Shown here: positions 8,811 through 16,733 of the stretch, piece after piece
How positions within the stretch are numbered: position 1 is the stretch's first letter
Layout: each line of letters begins with the position of its first letter
Assembly: GCA_963809875.1 (NCBI GenBank)
Contig: CAWELC010000009.1
Coordinates: 310,001-374,000, forward strand
Source of the DNA: JAFGAS01 sp963809875
GTDB lineage: Bacteria > Desulfobacterota > Zymogenia > Zymogenales > Zymogenaceae
Direction of reading: 5' to 3'
Length of the DNA stretch: 64,000 nt
Program-made: the position numbers and the translations under genes
The notes under the pieces: generated by a model
Told to the model about the DNA's origin: nothing
Database searches by the model: none
What the model saw: the letters and a program-made list of their open reading frames with translations, nothing else

Positions 8811-8828
8811 GTGACCACGCATGGTCAC
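8811..8828 (-). promoter_or_regulatory. 18-bp palindromic operator candidate
   Basis: GTGACCA and TGGTCAC flank a CGCA spacer, giving a perfect 7+4+7 inverted repeat 43 bp upstream of the membrane cluster. The half-site spacing resembles Crp/Fnr-type sites, and the site would lie at the -35 region of a TATACA-like -10 on the minus strand, which would suit an activator. The binding protein is unknown. Confidence 0.45.
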
Positions 8829-8930
8829 CGCCGATGCGCTTATAAGGTACCCGTTCGCGTCCCGCACACGATGTCGGCCGGTCTCATGATAGTCGCCAAA
8901 CAGAAACCGGGTCACGGCGCTGCGTCCCGC

Positions 8931-10304
8931 CTACTTCACGACCGGGCACGAAGCCGATTTCCAGCCCGAAAGGCCCCCGAGGACGACGGTCGGCTCGGGG
9001 TAGCCGTGTCTCTCCAGCAGGCTCGCGCCGATCATCGACCTGAGACCGCTGCCACAGAAGATGAGAACAGGCCGGTCCTTCGGCACCTCATCCAGGCGCT
9101 CCGGGAGACGGGTGATATGGATGTGGTGCGCGCCCGAGATTCGTCCGGCGTTTATGAGCTCGTGCTCGCTTCGTACGTCCATAATAAACGGCCGCATTGA
9201 ACCCGGCGCGTCCGTATCGAGGGAACAGGAGATATCCTCGGCCGTCACGGTGTGGACGCGCGCGCTGTTTTTCCCCGCCATATGCCACCCCAGCATCCCC
9301 CCCGCCAGCGTCCCCTCGATGCGGTCATAACCCAGGCGGACAAGATATCGGACGGCCCGGGAGGTGTCGGGGGTCTCGGTGACCAGGAGAATCGGCCGAT
9401 CGTAGTCGACGAACCATCCCGCAAAAGACGGCAGTCCCCCCTCCCAGATCGAGAGGGCGCCCGGGATATGGGCGGAGGCAAATGAGAGTTCCATCCGGGT
9501 ATCCAGGACGAGGGAGTCCTTCATCGCCTCTGAGAACCGGTCGGGAGCGAGGGGAATAGGGGATGGGAGGGTGCCGAGGATCGGGGGTCCCTCGAGGTTG
9601 AGCCGTTCCATCATCCTGAAATAGGGGGGGCGTTCGAGCTCCACGGCGTTGGCGGCGATAAACGATGCCCGGTCGGGGAACTGTACCTTGGGGTTATGCA
9701 GGCGCTCCAGCCCGATGGTGGTCATCGATCGCTCGGCAATGTCGGCCGCGCAGACGGAACCGGAGCCGTGGGCGGGGCAGAGGATTATCTGATCTCCGAG
9801 GGGAAAGATTTTATCGACGATCGAGTCGTGGAGCAGTCCGGCAAGCTCACCGGCCCGGTCCATCCCCGCGAGGTCGACGCGGCCGACGTCACCGGCAAAC
9901 AGCGTGTCGCCCGAGAAGAATACCCAGGGGGCCCCGTCGGGGTCAGACAGGAGATAGCTCATGTGTCCCAGGGTATGCCCGGGAGTATTCGCGGCGCGGA
10001 TGGTAAGCTTTCCAACGTGGATAATCTCGCCGTCTTTCACGGGCTGTCCGTAGGTGTAGGGAAGCGCTGCGTCTGCGTGGAGGACACGGGCTCCCGTCCG
10101 GCGGGCGAGCTCCACAGATCCGATCACATAGTCCTCGTTACGGTGGGTCTCGAGAATGGTACCGATACGCATCCCCAGGCAATAAGCCCTCTCGATATAA
10201 ATGTCACAGTCGCGTCGGGGATCGATCACGGCGGCCTGGGTCCCCTCTCCCACGAGGTACGAATAGTGGGCGATGCCCTCCGATTCGATTCGTTCAAACA
10301 GCAT
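8931..10304 (-). CDS. MBL-fold hydrolase with two C-terminal rhodanese domains
   Basis: An N-terminal metallo-beta-lactamase domain (about residues 1-230) is followed by two rhodanese-like domains (about 255-345 and 360-457). Such fusions relate to persulfide dioxygenases and sulfur handling. The usual HxHxDH metal motif is replaced by THRNEDYV, while NTPGHTLGHMSYLL, FFSGDTLFAGDVGR and CPAHGSG are kept. The first rhodanese lacks an active-site Cys (VTETPDTSR), the second has one (FCGSGLRS). The ATG at 10304 is preferred over one 33 bp upstream because a GGGGGAG sequence precedes it. No signal peptide, so cytoplasmic. Confidence 0.85.
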   Translation of the reverse strand: MLFERIESEGIAHYSYLVGEGTQAAVIDPRRDCDIYIERAYCLGMRIGTILETHRNEDYVIGSVELARRTGARVLHADAALPYTYGQPVKDGEIIHVGKLTIRAANTPGHTLGHMSYLLSDPDGAPWVFFSGDTLFAGDVGRVDLAGMDRAGELAGLLHDSIVDKIFPLGDQIILCPAHGSGSVCAADIAERSMTTIGLERLHNPKVQFPDRASFIAANAVELERPPYFRMMERLNLEGPPILGTLPSPIPLAPDRFSEAMKDSLVLDTRMELSFASAHIPGALSIWEGGLPSFAGWFVDYDRPILLVTETPDTSRAVRYLVRLGYDRIEGTLAGGMLGWHMAGKNSARVHTVTAEDISCSLDTDAPGSMRPFIMDVRSEHELINAGRISGAHHIHITRLPERLDEVPKDRPVLIFCGSGLRSMIGASLLERHGYPEPTVVLGGLSGWKSASCPVVK

Positions 10305-10584
10305 GGTATCAGCTCCCCCTGCGTAGGTGTGTAACATAATTGTAACCCGACTTTTTATGAAATAAAACCAAAAAGAGACGACTCTGCATCATCCAAAGCA
10401 TGTCCTTGGAAAAATACAAATAGTATGATATCTCCTTCCTTGGAGAGATGCTCCTGAGGGGGGCGCGGGTTTCTTCCGATGTCGAATCGTCCCCCAAAAG
10501 GAATTTTAAAAAAAAGAAGGGGAATTATAGAAGTTGAAAAACTATCAAGATGGTTTTGAAGCATTTCATGTCAGGAGGTAAATA

Positions 10585-10782
10585 ATGAAGGATATGAATA
10601 AATATGGAATAGGATTCTGGATTGGTGGCGGAGTTTATAGAGCAATAAATATGCTTATGAACCTTAAAAATGTTGCTCACTATTATATTCTAAATTACAA
10701 TTATATTATTACAGGAGTTGCGGTTATTGGTTTAATCTTGAACATAACTTTATTGAAAAGAAAAAGAGGTGAAAGAAAATGA
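10585..10782 (+). CDS. Small AT-rich membrane protein (65 aa), first of a coupled pair
   Basis: The ATG has a strong RBS (caggaggtaa). The product has one clear membrane helix (about residues 38-56) and a possible N-terminal amphipathic or membrane segment (GFWIGGGVYRAINML), ending in a basic tail KRKRGERK. Base composition is strikingly AT-rich compared with the flanking genes, which suggests acquisition by transfer. Its stop overlaps the next start (ATGA). No family recognised; lysis, immunity or toxin-like roles are possible but unsupported. Confidence 0.6.
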   Translation: MKDMNKYGIGFWIGGGVYRAINMLMNLKNVAHYYILNYNYIITGVAVIGLILNITLLKRKRGERK

Positions 10783-10949
10783 ATAACACAATTATACTGT
10801 TTTTCTCGTTGCTTATTGGAGTTGTAGCGCTGGGGATAGCGAAACTTGTTCATTCAAGCTGGAGTATAACTCAGTTGCTGATATTCGGGTTGATAGTATT
10901 TGCAGTAACATTCGTATTATCTCTATTATTGAAAAGAGCAAAACAATAG
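10779..10949 (+). CDS. Small membrane protein (56 aa), second of a coupled pair
   Basis: The frame starts at the ATG overlapping the previous stop by 4 nt and ends with TAG at 10947-10949. The peptide has two hydrophobic segments (IILFFSLLIGVVALGIA and QLLIFGLIVFAVTFVLSLLL) joined by a short loop KLVHSSWSIT and a basic end KRAKQ, i.e. a two-helix hairpin with no other domain. It has the same AT-rich composition as its partner. Function unknown; the pair most likely works together. Confidence 0.6.
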   Translation: MNNTIILFFSLLIGVVALGIAKLVHSSWSITQLLIFGLIVFAVTFVLSLLLKRAKQ

Positions 10950-11343
10950 ACTCTATTTATAGACGATACTTATTTTACAAAGCCCCCTAGTAGTCTTACT
11001 TTTCGGAGACTAAAAAGTCCCGAACTTAACACTACTTTTCATGTCCTGACTTCTTAACATTCCCATCCTCACCTGTTTTCTCATCCCAACCTAACGCGTA
11101 TCCGCACGTACCGGACCTCATATTTCCCTGTTCCCATCGCCTGTTTTATGATAGTATACCCCCCGGTTCGTCTTCGATTCTGTAGACGCCGTGGCCGCTT
11201 CCCGTCCTTGTCATGTGAGAAGGGAACCACCGATATCCGTTGCGTGACCCGAATTACATGGGGATGCAAAAAACCCGAGACGAGTATCCGGCGACTCCCT
11301 GTAGCAAGTGCCGTTGCCCTTCAAAGATAGAAAAGGCATCGTC
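10950..11343 (+). other. Intergenic region upstream of the hybrid kinase
   Basis: The left part is AT-rich and contains a weak hairpin (TAGTCT/AGACTA around 10991-11012) after the small-protein pair, without a T-tract. The right part returns to high GC. An extended -10-like TATGATAGTATAC lies near 11146-11158 but no good -35 accompanies it. No RNA gene was recognised. Confidence 0.4.
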
Positions 11344-14300
11344 ATGGGAAAGGAAGTACCCCACATACACGATCTCCTTGTCCGAAGTCGGGATCTTCTG
11401 TCCCGGGTCGCAGAGATGACCTCCGCGGCGTTCTGGATGGCAACCCCGAATTTTGGGAAGATACTTTACCTGAGCCCCGCCTCCGAACAGATCTTCGGCC
11501 GAAAAGTCGACGAGATATACGAAAATCCCCGTCTCTGGCTCCAATCCATCCATCCCGATGACCGGCGGCGCGCCCGGGAGGCGCCTGCAAAGTCTCACAA
11601 AGAGCGGTACGAATTGGAGCGTCGGATCACGAGACCGGATGGGACCACGATCTGGGTGCTCGATCACGCCTTCCCCGTGAAGGATGAGCAGGGCGACGTA
11701 GTGTACATGGTCGGTTTCATGGTGGACACTACCGACCGAAAGAACGCCGAGATCGGCCTCCTGGAGTCGGAGAAATGTTATCGGACTATTGTCGAATCGT
11801 CAAACGACGCCATCGTTGTTATACAGGACCAGAAGATCGTATTCTCCAATCGCAAGGCCCAGGACATACTCGAGGTTCAAGAGAGTGAGCTGGCCGGCGC
11901 CTTGATGGTTGACTTCGTACACCCGGATTATCGGGAGATGATGGCGGCAAACTATGTACGACGGATGAAGGGTGAGGCCTTCGAAAGCACCTATGAATTC
12001 AACGCCGTTACCAAGAGCGGGAGAATTGTACCGGCGGAAACCAGCACGGTCCTGACGACCTGGAAGGGGAGACCCGCGCACCTGAGCTTCATCAGGGATG
12101 TTACTCAGAGAAAGACCACCGAGACGGCCCTGAAGGAATCCGAGGAACGCTACCGGGACCTCGTGGAGAACATCGAGGACATCATCTACGTCATGAACAA
12201 TGAGGGCGATTTCCTCTTCATGAACAGGGCGCTGGAGAAGTTTGTCGGTCTGGGCAAGGATAAGATCTTTGGAATTCACTTCAAGGACATGATGACGCCG
12301 GAATCGTTCAAGCACACCAAAGAAATATACAAAAGGCAGCTTGCGGGAGAAGACGTCGGCGCCTTCGAGATGCATTTCCACAATGCACGGGGCGAGAATA
12401 TTATCCTTGAGACGCGGGAGCACTTCATCTGGAAGGAGGGACGCGTCATAGAGGTCCACGGTATCGGGCGGGACATCACCGAGCGTAAGAAGGCCGAAGA
12501 GGCCCTTATCACCCGGGAACAGGAGCTCAACAATATCTTCGAATTCACCGGTACGGCAATGATCATCGTCGAAGACGACATGACAATTGTAAAGTGTAAT
12601 CATGAATTTGAGCAGCTGGTCGGCCGCTCCAAGGAGGATATCCAGGGACAGATGAAATGGACGGCGTTCGTACATCCCGAGGAGCTTGATCGGATGGTCG
12701 AGTATCACCGGGCCCGACGGCTTGGCGACCCGGGTGCGCCGTCCCATTACGAATCGAGAGCTATTGACAGAAACGGGATCATAAAAAATATCTACATTAC
12801 GATTGGACTTGTCCCTGAGACAAGACGGTCGGTTGCCGCGATCCTGGACATAACCGATCGAAAGAGGTCGGAGAACGCCCTGCGCGAATCCGAAGAGAAA
12901 CTCAGAAATCTGTTTGATACATCAAAGGACGTGATATTCCTCTCCACCATCACCGGATGGTTTTATGACATCAATCTGGCGGGTGAGGAGTTTTTCGGCT
13001 ATAGCCGTGACGAGCTGCTCAGGCTGGATATCCAGGATATCTATAAAAACGAGCTGGACAGGCAGCTCCTGCACGAGGCCATAGAGAGATACGGGTTTGT
13101 GAAGGACTGGGAGGTGACCCTTAAGAAGAAGGACGGAACCTACGTCGACTGCCTCATCACGGCAACGCTCAGAAGCGACAGGGAAGGAAACGTGATCGGG
13201 TATCAGGGAATCATCAGGGATATCGGAGAGCGCAAGCGCCTGGAAGAGCAGCTGGCGGCGGCCAAGAAGATGGAGGCGGTGGGGACTTTAGCCGGAGGAA
13301 TCGCCCATAATTTCAACAACATCCTGGTCGGTATCATGGGCTACGCCGAGTTCCTTCTCGGCAAGAAAGACCCGAATGACCCGGACTACAAGGCCCTGTC
13401 CATCATCCACGAGGGAACCGTCAGCGCTTCCAAGCTGACCAAGGAACTCCTCTCCCTGGCCCGCGGTGGAGAATATAACCTGGTCAGGCTCAATCTCAAT
13501 ACCGTAATCGAGAAATTCCTTCCCCTGATCGCGGGTACCCTGGATAAAACGGTCAACATAAGGACGTATCTCTCCGATGAGGTGCCGGCGGTCCTCGGCG
13601 ATGTAAGTCAGATTCAGCAGTGCCTTCTCAATCTGTGCATCAATGCCCGGGACGCCATGCCGGGCGGCGGCGATCTCACCATCGAGACGTATCGCCAGTT
13701 TGTCGCAGAAGACGTCGTCAAGGCACATCTGGGCGCCCGGGCGGGGGACTACGCCGTCGTCTCGGTAACCGACAGTGGCGAGGGGATCTCCGAGGAGCAT
13801 AAACCACATATCTTCGAGCCGTTCTTTACCACCAAAGGCCATAAACTGGGGACGGGCCTGGGACTCTCGACAGTATGGGGCATCATGAAAAGCCACAAGG
13901 GATTGATAACGGTCTATTCCGAGCCGAAAGAAGGGACCGCCTTTAAGCTCTATTTCCCGGCGGCGCCCGGGCAGCCGCAAGAATCAACGCGCTCGGGCAA
14001 GCGGGAAACGGCCCCGGGAGTTGGAACGATTCTGCTCATCGACGACGAGCCGATCGTCAGGGAGATGTGGGGCGACGCGCTGTCCGAGCGGGGGTTCAAG
14101 GTCATCACCGCCGAGGACGGAATGCACGGGATCGATATCTTCCAACGGGAAAAGGATACCATAGACCTGGTGATACTTGATTACGTCATGCCCCTGATGG
14201 GCGGGGAGGAGACCCTTGGCAAGCTCAAGGATCTGAGACCGGAAGTGAAGGTCCTGGTCTCCTCAGGGTACAGCCTAAACGGCAGGGTGCGGGACGGCAT

Positions 14301-14388
14301 CGGCGGCAAGGCCGACGGGTTCATCCAGAAACCATGCCGGATTTCCCATCTCATAGAAAAAGTGGTCGGGATCATAAACGGTTTGTAG
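11344..14388 (+). CDS. Hybrid sensor histidine kinase with five PAS domains and a receiver
   Basis: The 1014-aa soluble protein has five consecutive PAS/PAC units (roughly residues 15-137, 138-262, 263-387, 388-510 and 511-635; each ends in a D.T.RK or D.GERK linker). A dimerisation/phosphoacceptor domain follows with the likely phospho-His at H655 (GGIAHNFNN), then an ATPase domain (CINARDAMPGGG, TDSGEGISEEH, GTGLGLSTVWG) and a C-terminal receiver with phospho-acceptor D946 (VILDYVMP). No membrane helix is seen. The ATG at 11344 is preferred over GTG 11308 because of an AAAAGG sequence. No output regulator is adjacent, so its partner is elsewhere. Confidence 0.9.
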   Translation: MGKEVPHIHDLLVRSRDLLSRVAEMTSAAFWMATPNFGKILYLSPASEQIFGRKVDEIYENPRLWLQSIHPDDRRRAREAPAKSHKERYELERRITRPDGTTIWVLDHAFPVKDEQGDVVYMVGFMVDTTDRKNAEIGLLESEKCYRTIVESSNDAIVVIQDQKIVFSNRKAQDILEVQESELAGALMVDFVHPDYREMMAANYVRRMKGEAFESTYEFNAVTKSGRIVPAETSTVLTTWKGRPAHLSFIRDVTQRKTTETALKESEERYRDLVENIEDIIYVMNNEGDFLFMNRALEKFVGLGKDKIFGIHFKDMMTPESFKHTKEIYKRQLAGEDVGAFEMHFHNARGENIILETREHFIWKEGRVIEVHGIGRDITERKKAEEALITREQELNNIFEFTGTAMIIVEDDMTIVKCNHEFEQLVGRSKEDIQGQMKWTAFVHPEELDRMVEYHRARRLGDPGAPSHYESRAIDRNGIIKNIYITIGLVPETRRSVAAILDITDRKRSENALRESEEKLRNLFDTSKDVIFLSTITGWFYDINLAGEEFFGYSRDELLRLDIQDIYKNELDRQLLHEAIERYGFVKDWEVTLKKKDGTYVDCLITATLRSDREGNVIGYQGIIRDIGERKRLEEQLAAAKKMEAVGTLAGGIAHNFNNILVGIMGYAEFLLGKKDPNDPDYKALSIIHEGTVSASKLTKELLSLARGGEYNLVRLNLNTVIEKFLPLIAGTLDKTVNIRTYLSDEVPAVLGDVSQIQQCLLNLCINARDAMPGGGDLTIETYRQFVAEDVVKAHLGARAGDYAVVSVTDSGEGISEEHKPHIFEPFFTTKGHKLGTGLGLSTVWGIMKSHKGLITVYSEPKEGTAFKLYFPAAPGQPQESTRSGKRETAPGVGTILLIDDEPIVREMWGDALSERGFKVITAEDGMHGIDIFQREKDTIDLVILDYVMPLMGGEETLGKLKDLRPEVKVLVSSGYSLNGRVRDGIGGKADGFIQKPCRISHLIEKVVGIINGL

Positions 14389-14702
14389 AGACCCCGTGAC
14401 CGGCGATTCGGACCCTCACGAGCCGGTCTACCGAGCGAATCGGGATCTATGTCCCATTTGGCGGGGAGTTTCACCCAATCCGATACGTGAGAGGGCTTCA
14501 GTCGGCAGCCGCCGCCGGCGCGCGGAGAAAAGGGACCAAGACCAATCCGATCCATATTGAGGATACGGTCCCGGGATCCGAGAAAGGCAACGGGCGACCG
14601 ACTGAAAAACGCGGATCACCCGTTGCTCATCCCGGCTATAACATTGTTGTTCACTGAAGGAATGCCGCCTGATTCAAACCAATGACGGCAACGGGCGCGC
14701 CG
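14389..14702 (+). other. Intergenic region between convergent kinase and V4R genes
   Basis: No gene is supported here. It contains one imperfect hairpin: GCAACGGGCGA at 14587-14597 pairs with TCACCCGTTGC at 14616-14626 (one G-T pair, 18-nt loop). The core GGCAACGGGCG recurs at about 14687. The hairpin lacks a T-tract on either strand but lies where a bidirectional terminator would be expected. Confidence 0.4.
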
Positions 14703-15251
14703 TTACCTGATCACCTTCTTGATCTCCCCGGCGGGCAAGAATTCAAACTTGCAGACGGGGTCTCCCTTACTGACACAGAGGACCTCCTGCGCTTCGAAGA
14801 CTCTGTCAAACGCGCCTGTCGCGGCGCCCGCGTACAGGCCGGCGCAGAGCACACAGGTGGCCGTCTTCTGTTTCTCGCCCGGGTGAACCTCTCCGAATCC
14901 CCCGGCTTCCCAGGTCTTAAAGAACTCGATCACCAGCTTTCCGGAGGCTTCGTCATATTCGATGTTTTTTACCTTTCCCCAGCCCATGTTCTTGATCAGG
15001 TCCAGATGCTGCTTTATCTGATCAATCCCCCCGCCGAAATATTGACGCATTCGATCGCCCGCTATCTTTCCCGACGAAAACCCCGCCTCGTAGATCTGGC
15101 GTTTGGCGACCGGCCCGAGGAGCCCCACGAGACGATCGACCATATTGGAGAGAAGCGCGACCGAGAAGATAACCCACTGCCGGTTAAACGCGTGGATCTC
15201 ATCGTTGTCGTCGACCTGAAACATTCCCGCACCCAATTGTTTGTCAGCCAT
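14703..15251 (-). CDS. V4R (4-vinyl reductase) domain protein
   Basis: The 182-residue protein ends with the V4R signature region, where Cys residues (TCVLCAGLYAGA and EVLCVSKGDPVCKFEFLP) suggest a small-molecule or metal sensing role like that of V4R domains near bacteriochlorophyll and regulatory proteins. The ATG at 15251 (MADKQLGAG) is preferred; the frame extends six codons further. A near-consensus promoter lies just upstream. Soluble, single-gene unit. The ligand is unknown. Confidence 0.75.
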   Translation of the reverse strand: MADKQLGAGMFQVDDNDEIHAFNRQWVIFSVALLSNMVDRLVGLLGPVAKRQIYEAGFSSGKIAGDRMRQYFGGGIDQIKQHLDLIKNMGWGKVKNIEYDEASGKLVIEFFKTWEAGGFGEVHPGEKQKTATCVLCAGLYAGAATGAFDRVFEAQEVLCVSKGDPVCKFEFLPAGEIKKVIR

Positions 15252-15292
15252 GCTATTCTCCTCGTACATATATGCAAAACTACTACGTAATT

Positions 15293-15321
15293 ACTATAGA
15301 TTATGTTCGCACGGATGTCAA
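15293..15321 (-). promoter_or_regulatory. Near-consensus promoter of the V4R gene
   Basis: On the minus strand TTGACA (15321-15316) and TATAGT (15298-15293) are 17 bp apart, 42 bp upstream of the chosen ATG. Confidence 0.75.
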
Positions 15322-15354
15322 GAAAAAATGGAATGGCCTGACACACCGCGAAGA

Positions 15355-16383
15355 TTACGCCTCGCCCGGGATCAGCGAGATTTCCATCTGTTTGAGCCTG
15401 CGTAAGATCGTTATCGCGAGGGTCGGACGATCGGGAAGCACGGAAAGGATGCGGTGAATATCGTCCACGCCGGTAATCCTGGTACCGTTGATGAGCACGA
15501 TCAGATCACCGGAGGAGAGGCCGGCCCGATGCGCGGGCCCGTTCTTTTCGACAGAGACGACCTCCACGGCGGTATTCGACGTGAGATTAAAATGGTGCTG
15601 AACGCGCCGGCCGATCGGCCTGGATTGCCCGACGATGCCCAGATAATGTCGACGGACCTTGCCGCGGTTGATGAGCTCGCCCACCACCCACCGGGCCGTA
15701 TTGACGGGGACCGCAAAACTGATCCCCTGGGCCATAGAAATCATTGCCGTATTGATGCCGATAACTCTCCCGCGGCTGTCCACCAGCGGCCCTCCGGAAT
15801 TTCCCGGATTGAGGGAAACGTCGGTCTGGACGACGTTTTCGATGAGTCTGCCGGACTGGCTCCTCAGGCTCCTGCCGAGGGCGGAGACGACGCCGGTTGA
15901 GACGGTATTCTGAAAGCCGAGAGGATTTCCGATGGCAATGACCAGCTGCCCCACGCGGAGGGTGTCGGAATTGCCGAACTCGGCGATCGGTATGCCTGTC
16001 GCGCCCACGCGAATCACGGCAAGATCCGTCGCCGGGTCCGCTCCCACGACCGTCGCGGAAAACTCATTTCCCTCGGTGAGGGAAACGGTGAGATTGCGCG
16101 CCGCTTCGATAACGTGGTTGTTTGTCAGGATGAACCCGTCGGGAGTAACGACCACCCCGGAGCCGGCACCCTCACCGAAAGGACGGGAGGCGGCCTTCAT
16201 GGTTACGCGGATGCTTACCACGGCGGGCCCGACCCGCTCGACCACGCCGACGACTGCCCGGGAATAGGCGTCCAGCAGGTCCCGATCGTCATCTTCTGCC
16301 TCTGGGCGCGGCTCGACGCCGTTGCCTCCGGCCACCTGAATCGTTGGAGAAATCAGCTCCGTCACATTGATGTCGTTTTCCAT
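15355..16383 (-). CDS. HtrA/DegP-like trypsin-type serine protease with PDZ domain, no signal peptide
   Basis: The 342-aa protein has a trypsin-like domain with a full catalytic triad: H90 (TNNHV), D120 (TDLAVI) and S196 (GNSGGP). A single PDZ domain follows (about 250-342, KNGPAHRAGLSSGDLIV). Most HtrA proteases are exported, but the N-terminus here (MENDINVTELISP) is polar, and extending the frame upstream to 16446 adds no convincing signal peptide. It is therefore probably cytoplasmic. A strong promoter lies 66 bp upstream; it appears to be a single-gene unit. Confidence 0.88.
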   Translation of the reverse strand: MENDINVTELISPTIQVAGGNGVEPRPEAEDDDRDLLDAYSRAVVGVVERVGPAVVSIRVTMKAASRPFGEGAGSGVVVTPDGFILTNNHVIEAARNLTVSLTEGNEFSATVVGADPATDLAVIRVGATGIPIAEFGNSDTLRVGQLVIAIGNPLGFQNTVSTGVVSALGRSLRSQSGRLIENVVQTDVSLNPGNSGGPLVDSRGRVIGINTAMISMAQGISFAVPVNTARWVVGELINRGKVRRHYLGIVGQSRPIGRRVQHHFNLTSNTAVEVVSVEKNGPAHRAGLSSGDLIVLINGTRITGVDDIHRILSVLPDRPTLAITILRRLKQMEISLIPGEA

Positions 16384-16448
16384 AGTGTATCCATGACCCT
16401 TTATACCAATAATAGGAGGTAAGCAGTACCTCCAGTCCATCATCACTT

Positions 16449-16477
16449 AATATAGTTATTGGACCCGCGCCTGTCAA
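16449..16477 (-). promoter_or_regulatory. Near-consensus promoter of the HtrA-like gene
   Basis: On the minus strand TTGACA (16477-16472) and TATATT (16454-16449) are separated by 17 bp. Confidence 0.75.
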
Positions 16478-16559
16478 TGAAGCCTGCTCCGATATCGGCC
16501 GCCGTGTACTTCCCGCCATATTTTTCCCTATCCTCGCTTTCCCGGAGCCTAATTTAATG

Positions 16560-16588
16560 TTGACCGATTCAGCGAAATGAGGGAAAAT
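16560..16588 (+). promoter_or_regulatory. Possible promoter of the gamma-glutamyltransferase gene
   Basis: TTGACC and GAAAAT with a 17-bp spacer, about 145 bp upstream of the preferred ATG. The -10 box is imperfect. Confidence 0.35.
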
Positions 16589-16733
16589 TATCTCACTGCA
16601 GGCGGCCGATGACACAGCAATCCTGTCTGCACCCCCGCCCGGTGCTCTCTCTGCGGGGCCGCGCTTTTCTCCATTGCGGGCGGAATGCCCCATTACGGGT
16701 ACGCCGGCACGGTCGTTTGAGAGGAGGAGCGAG

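Larger units (their letters stand above)
16384..16733. other. Divergent intergenic region between the HtrA-like and gamma-glutamyltransferase genes
   Basis: This 350-bp region holds the minus-strand HtrA promoter (16449-16477) and a weaker plus-strand promoter candidate (16560-16588). An extra AGGAGGTAAG sequence near 16413 has no start codon at a useful distance. Nothing else is recognised. Confidence 0.5.

Noticed and set aside
11160..11343. Cyclic di-GMP (GEMM) riboswitch ahead of the hybrid kinase
   Set aside because: Some short matches, but the conserved core and tetraloop receptor are not present.
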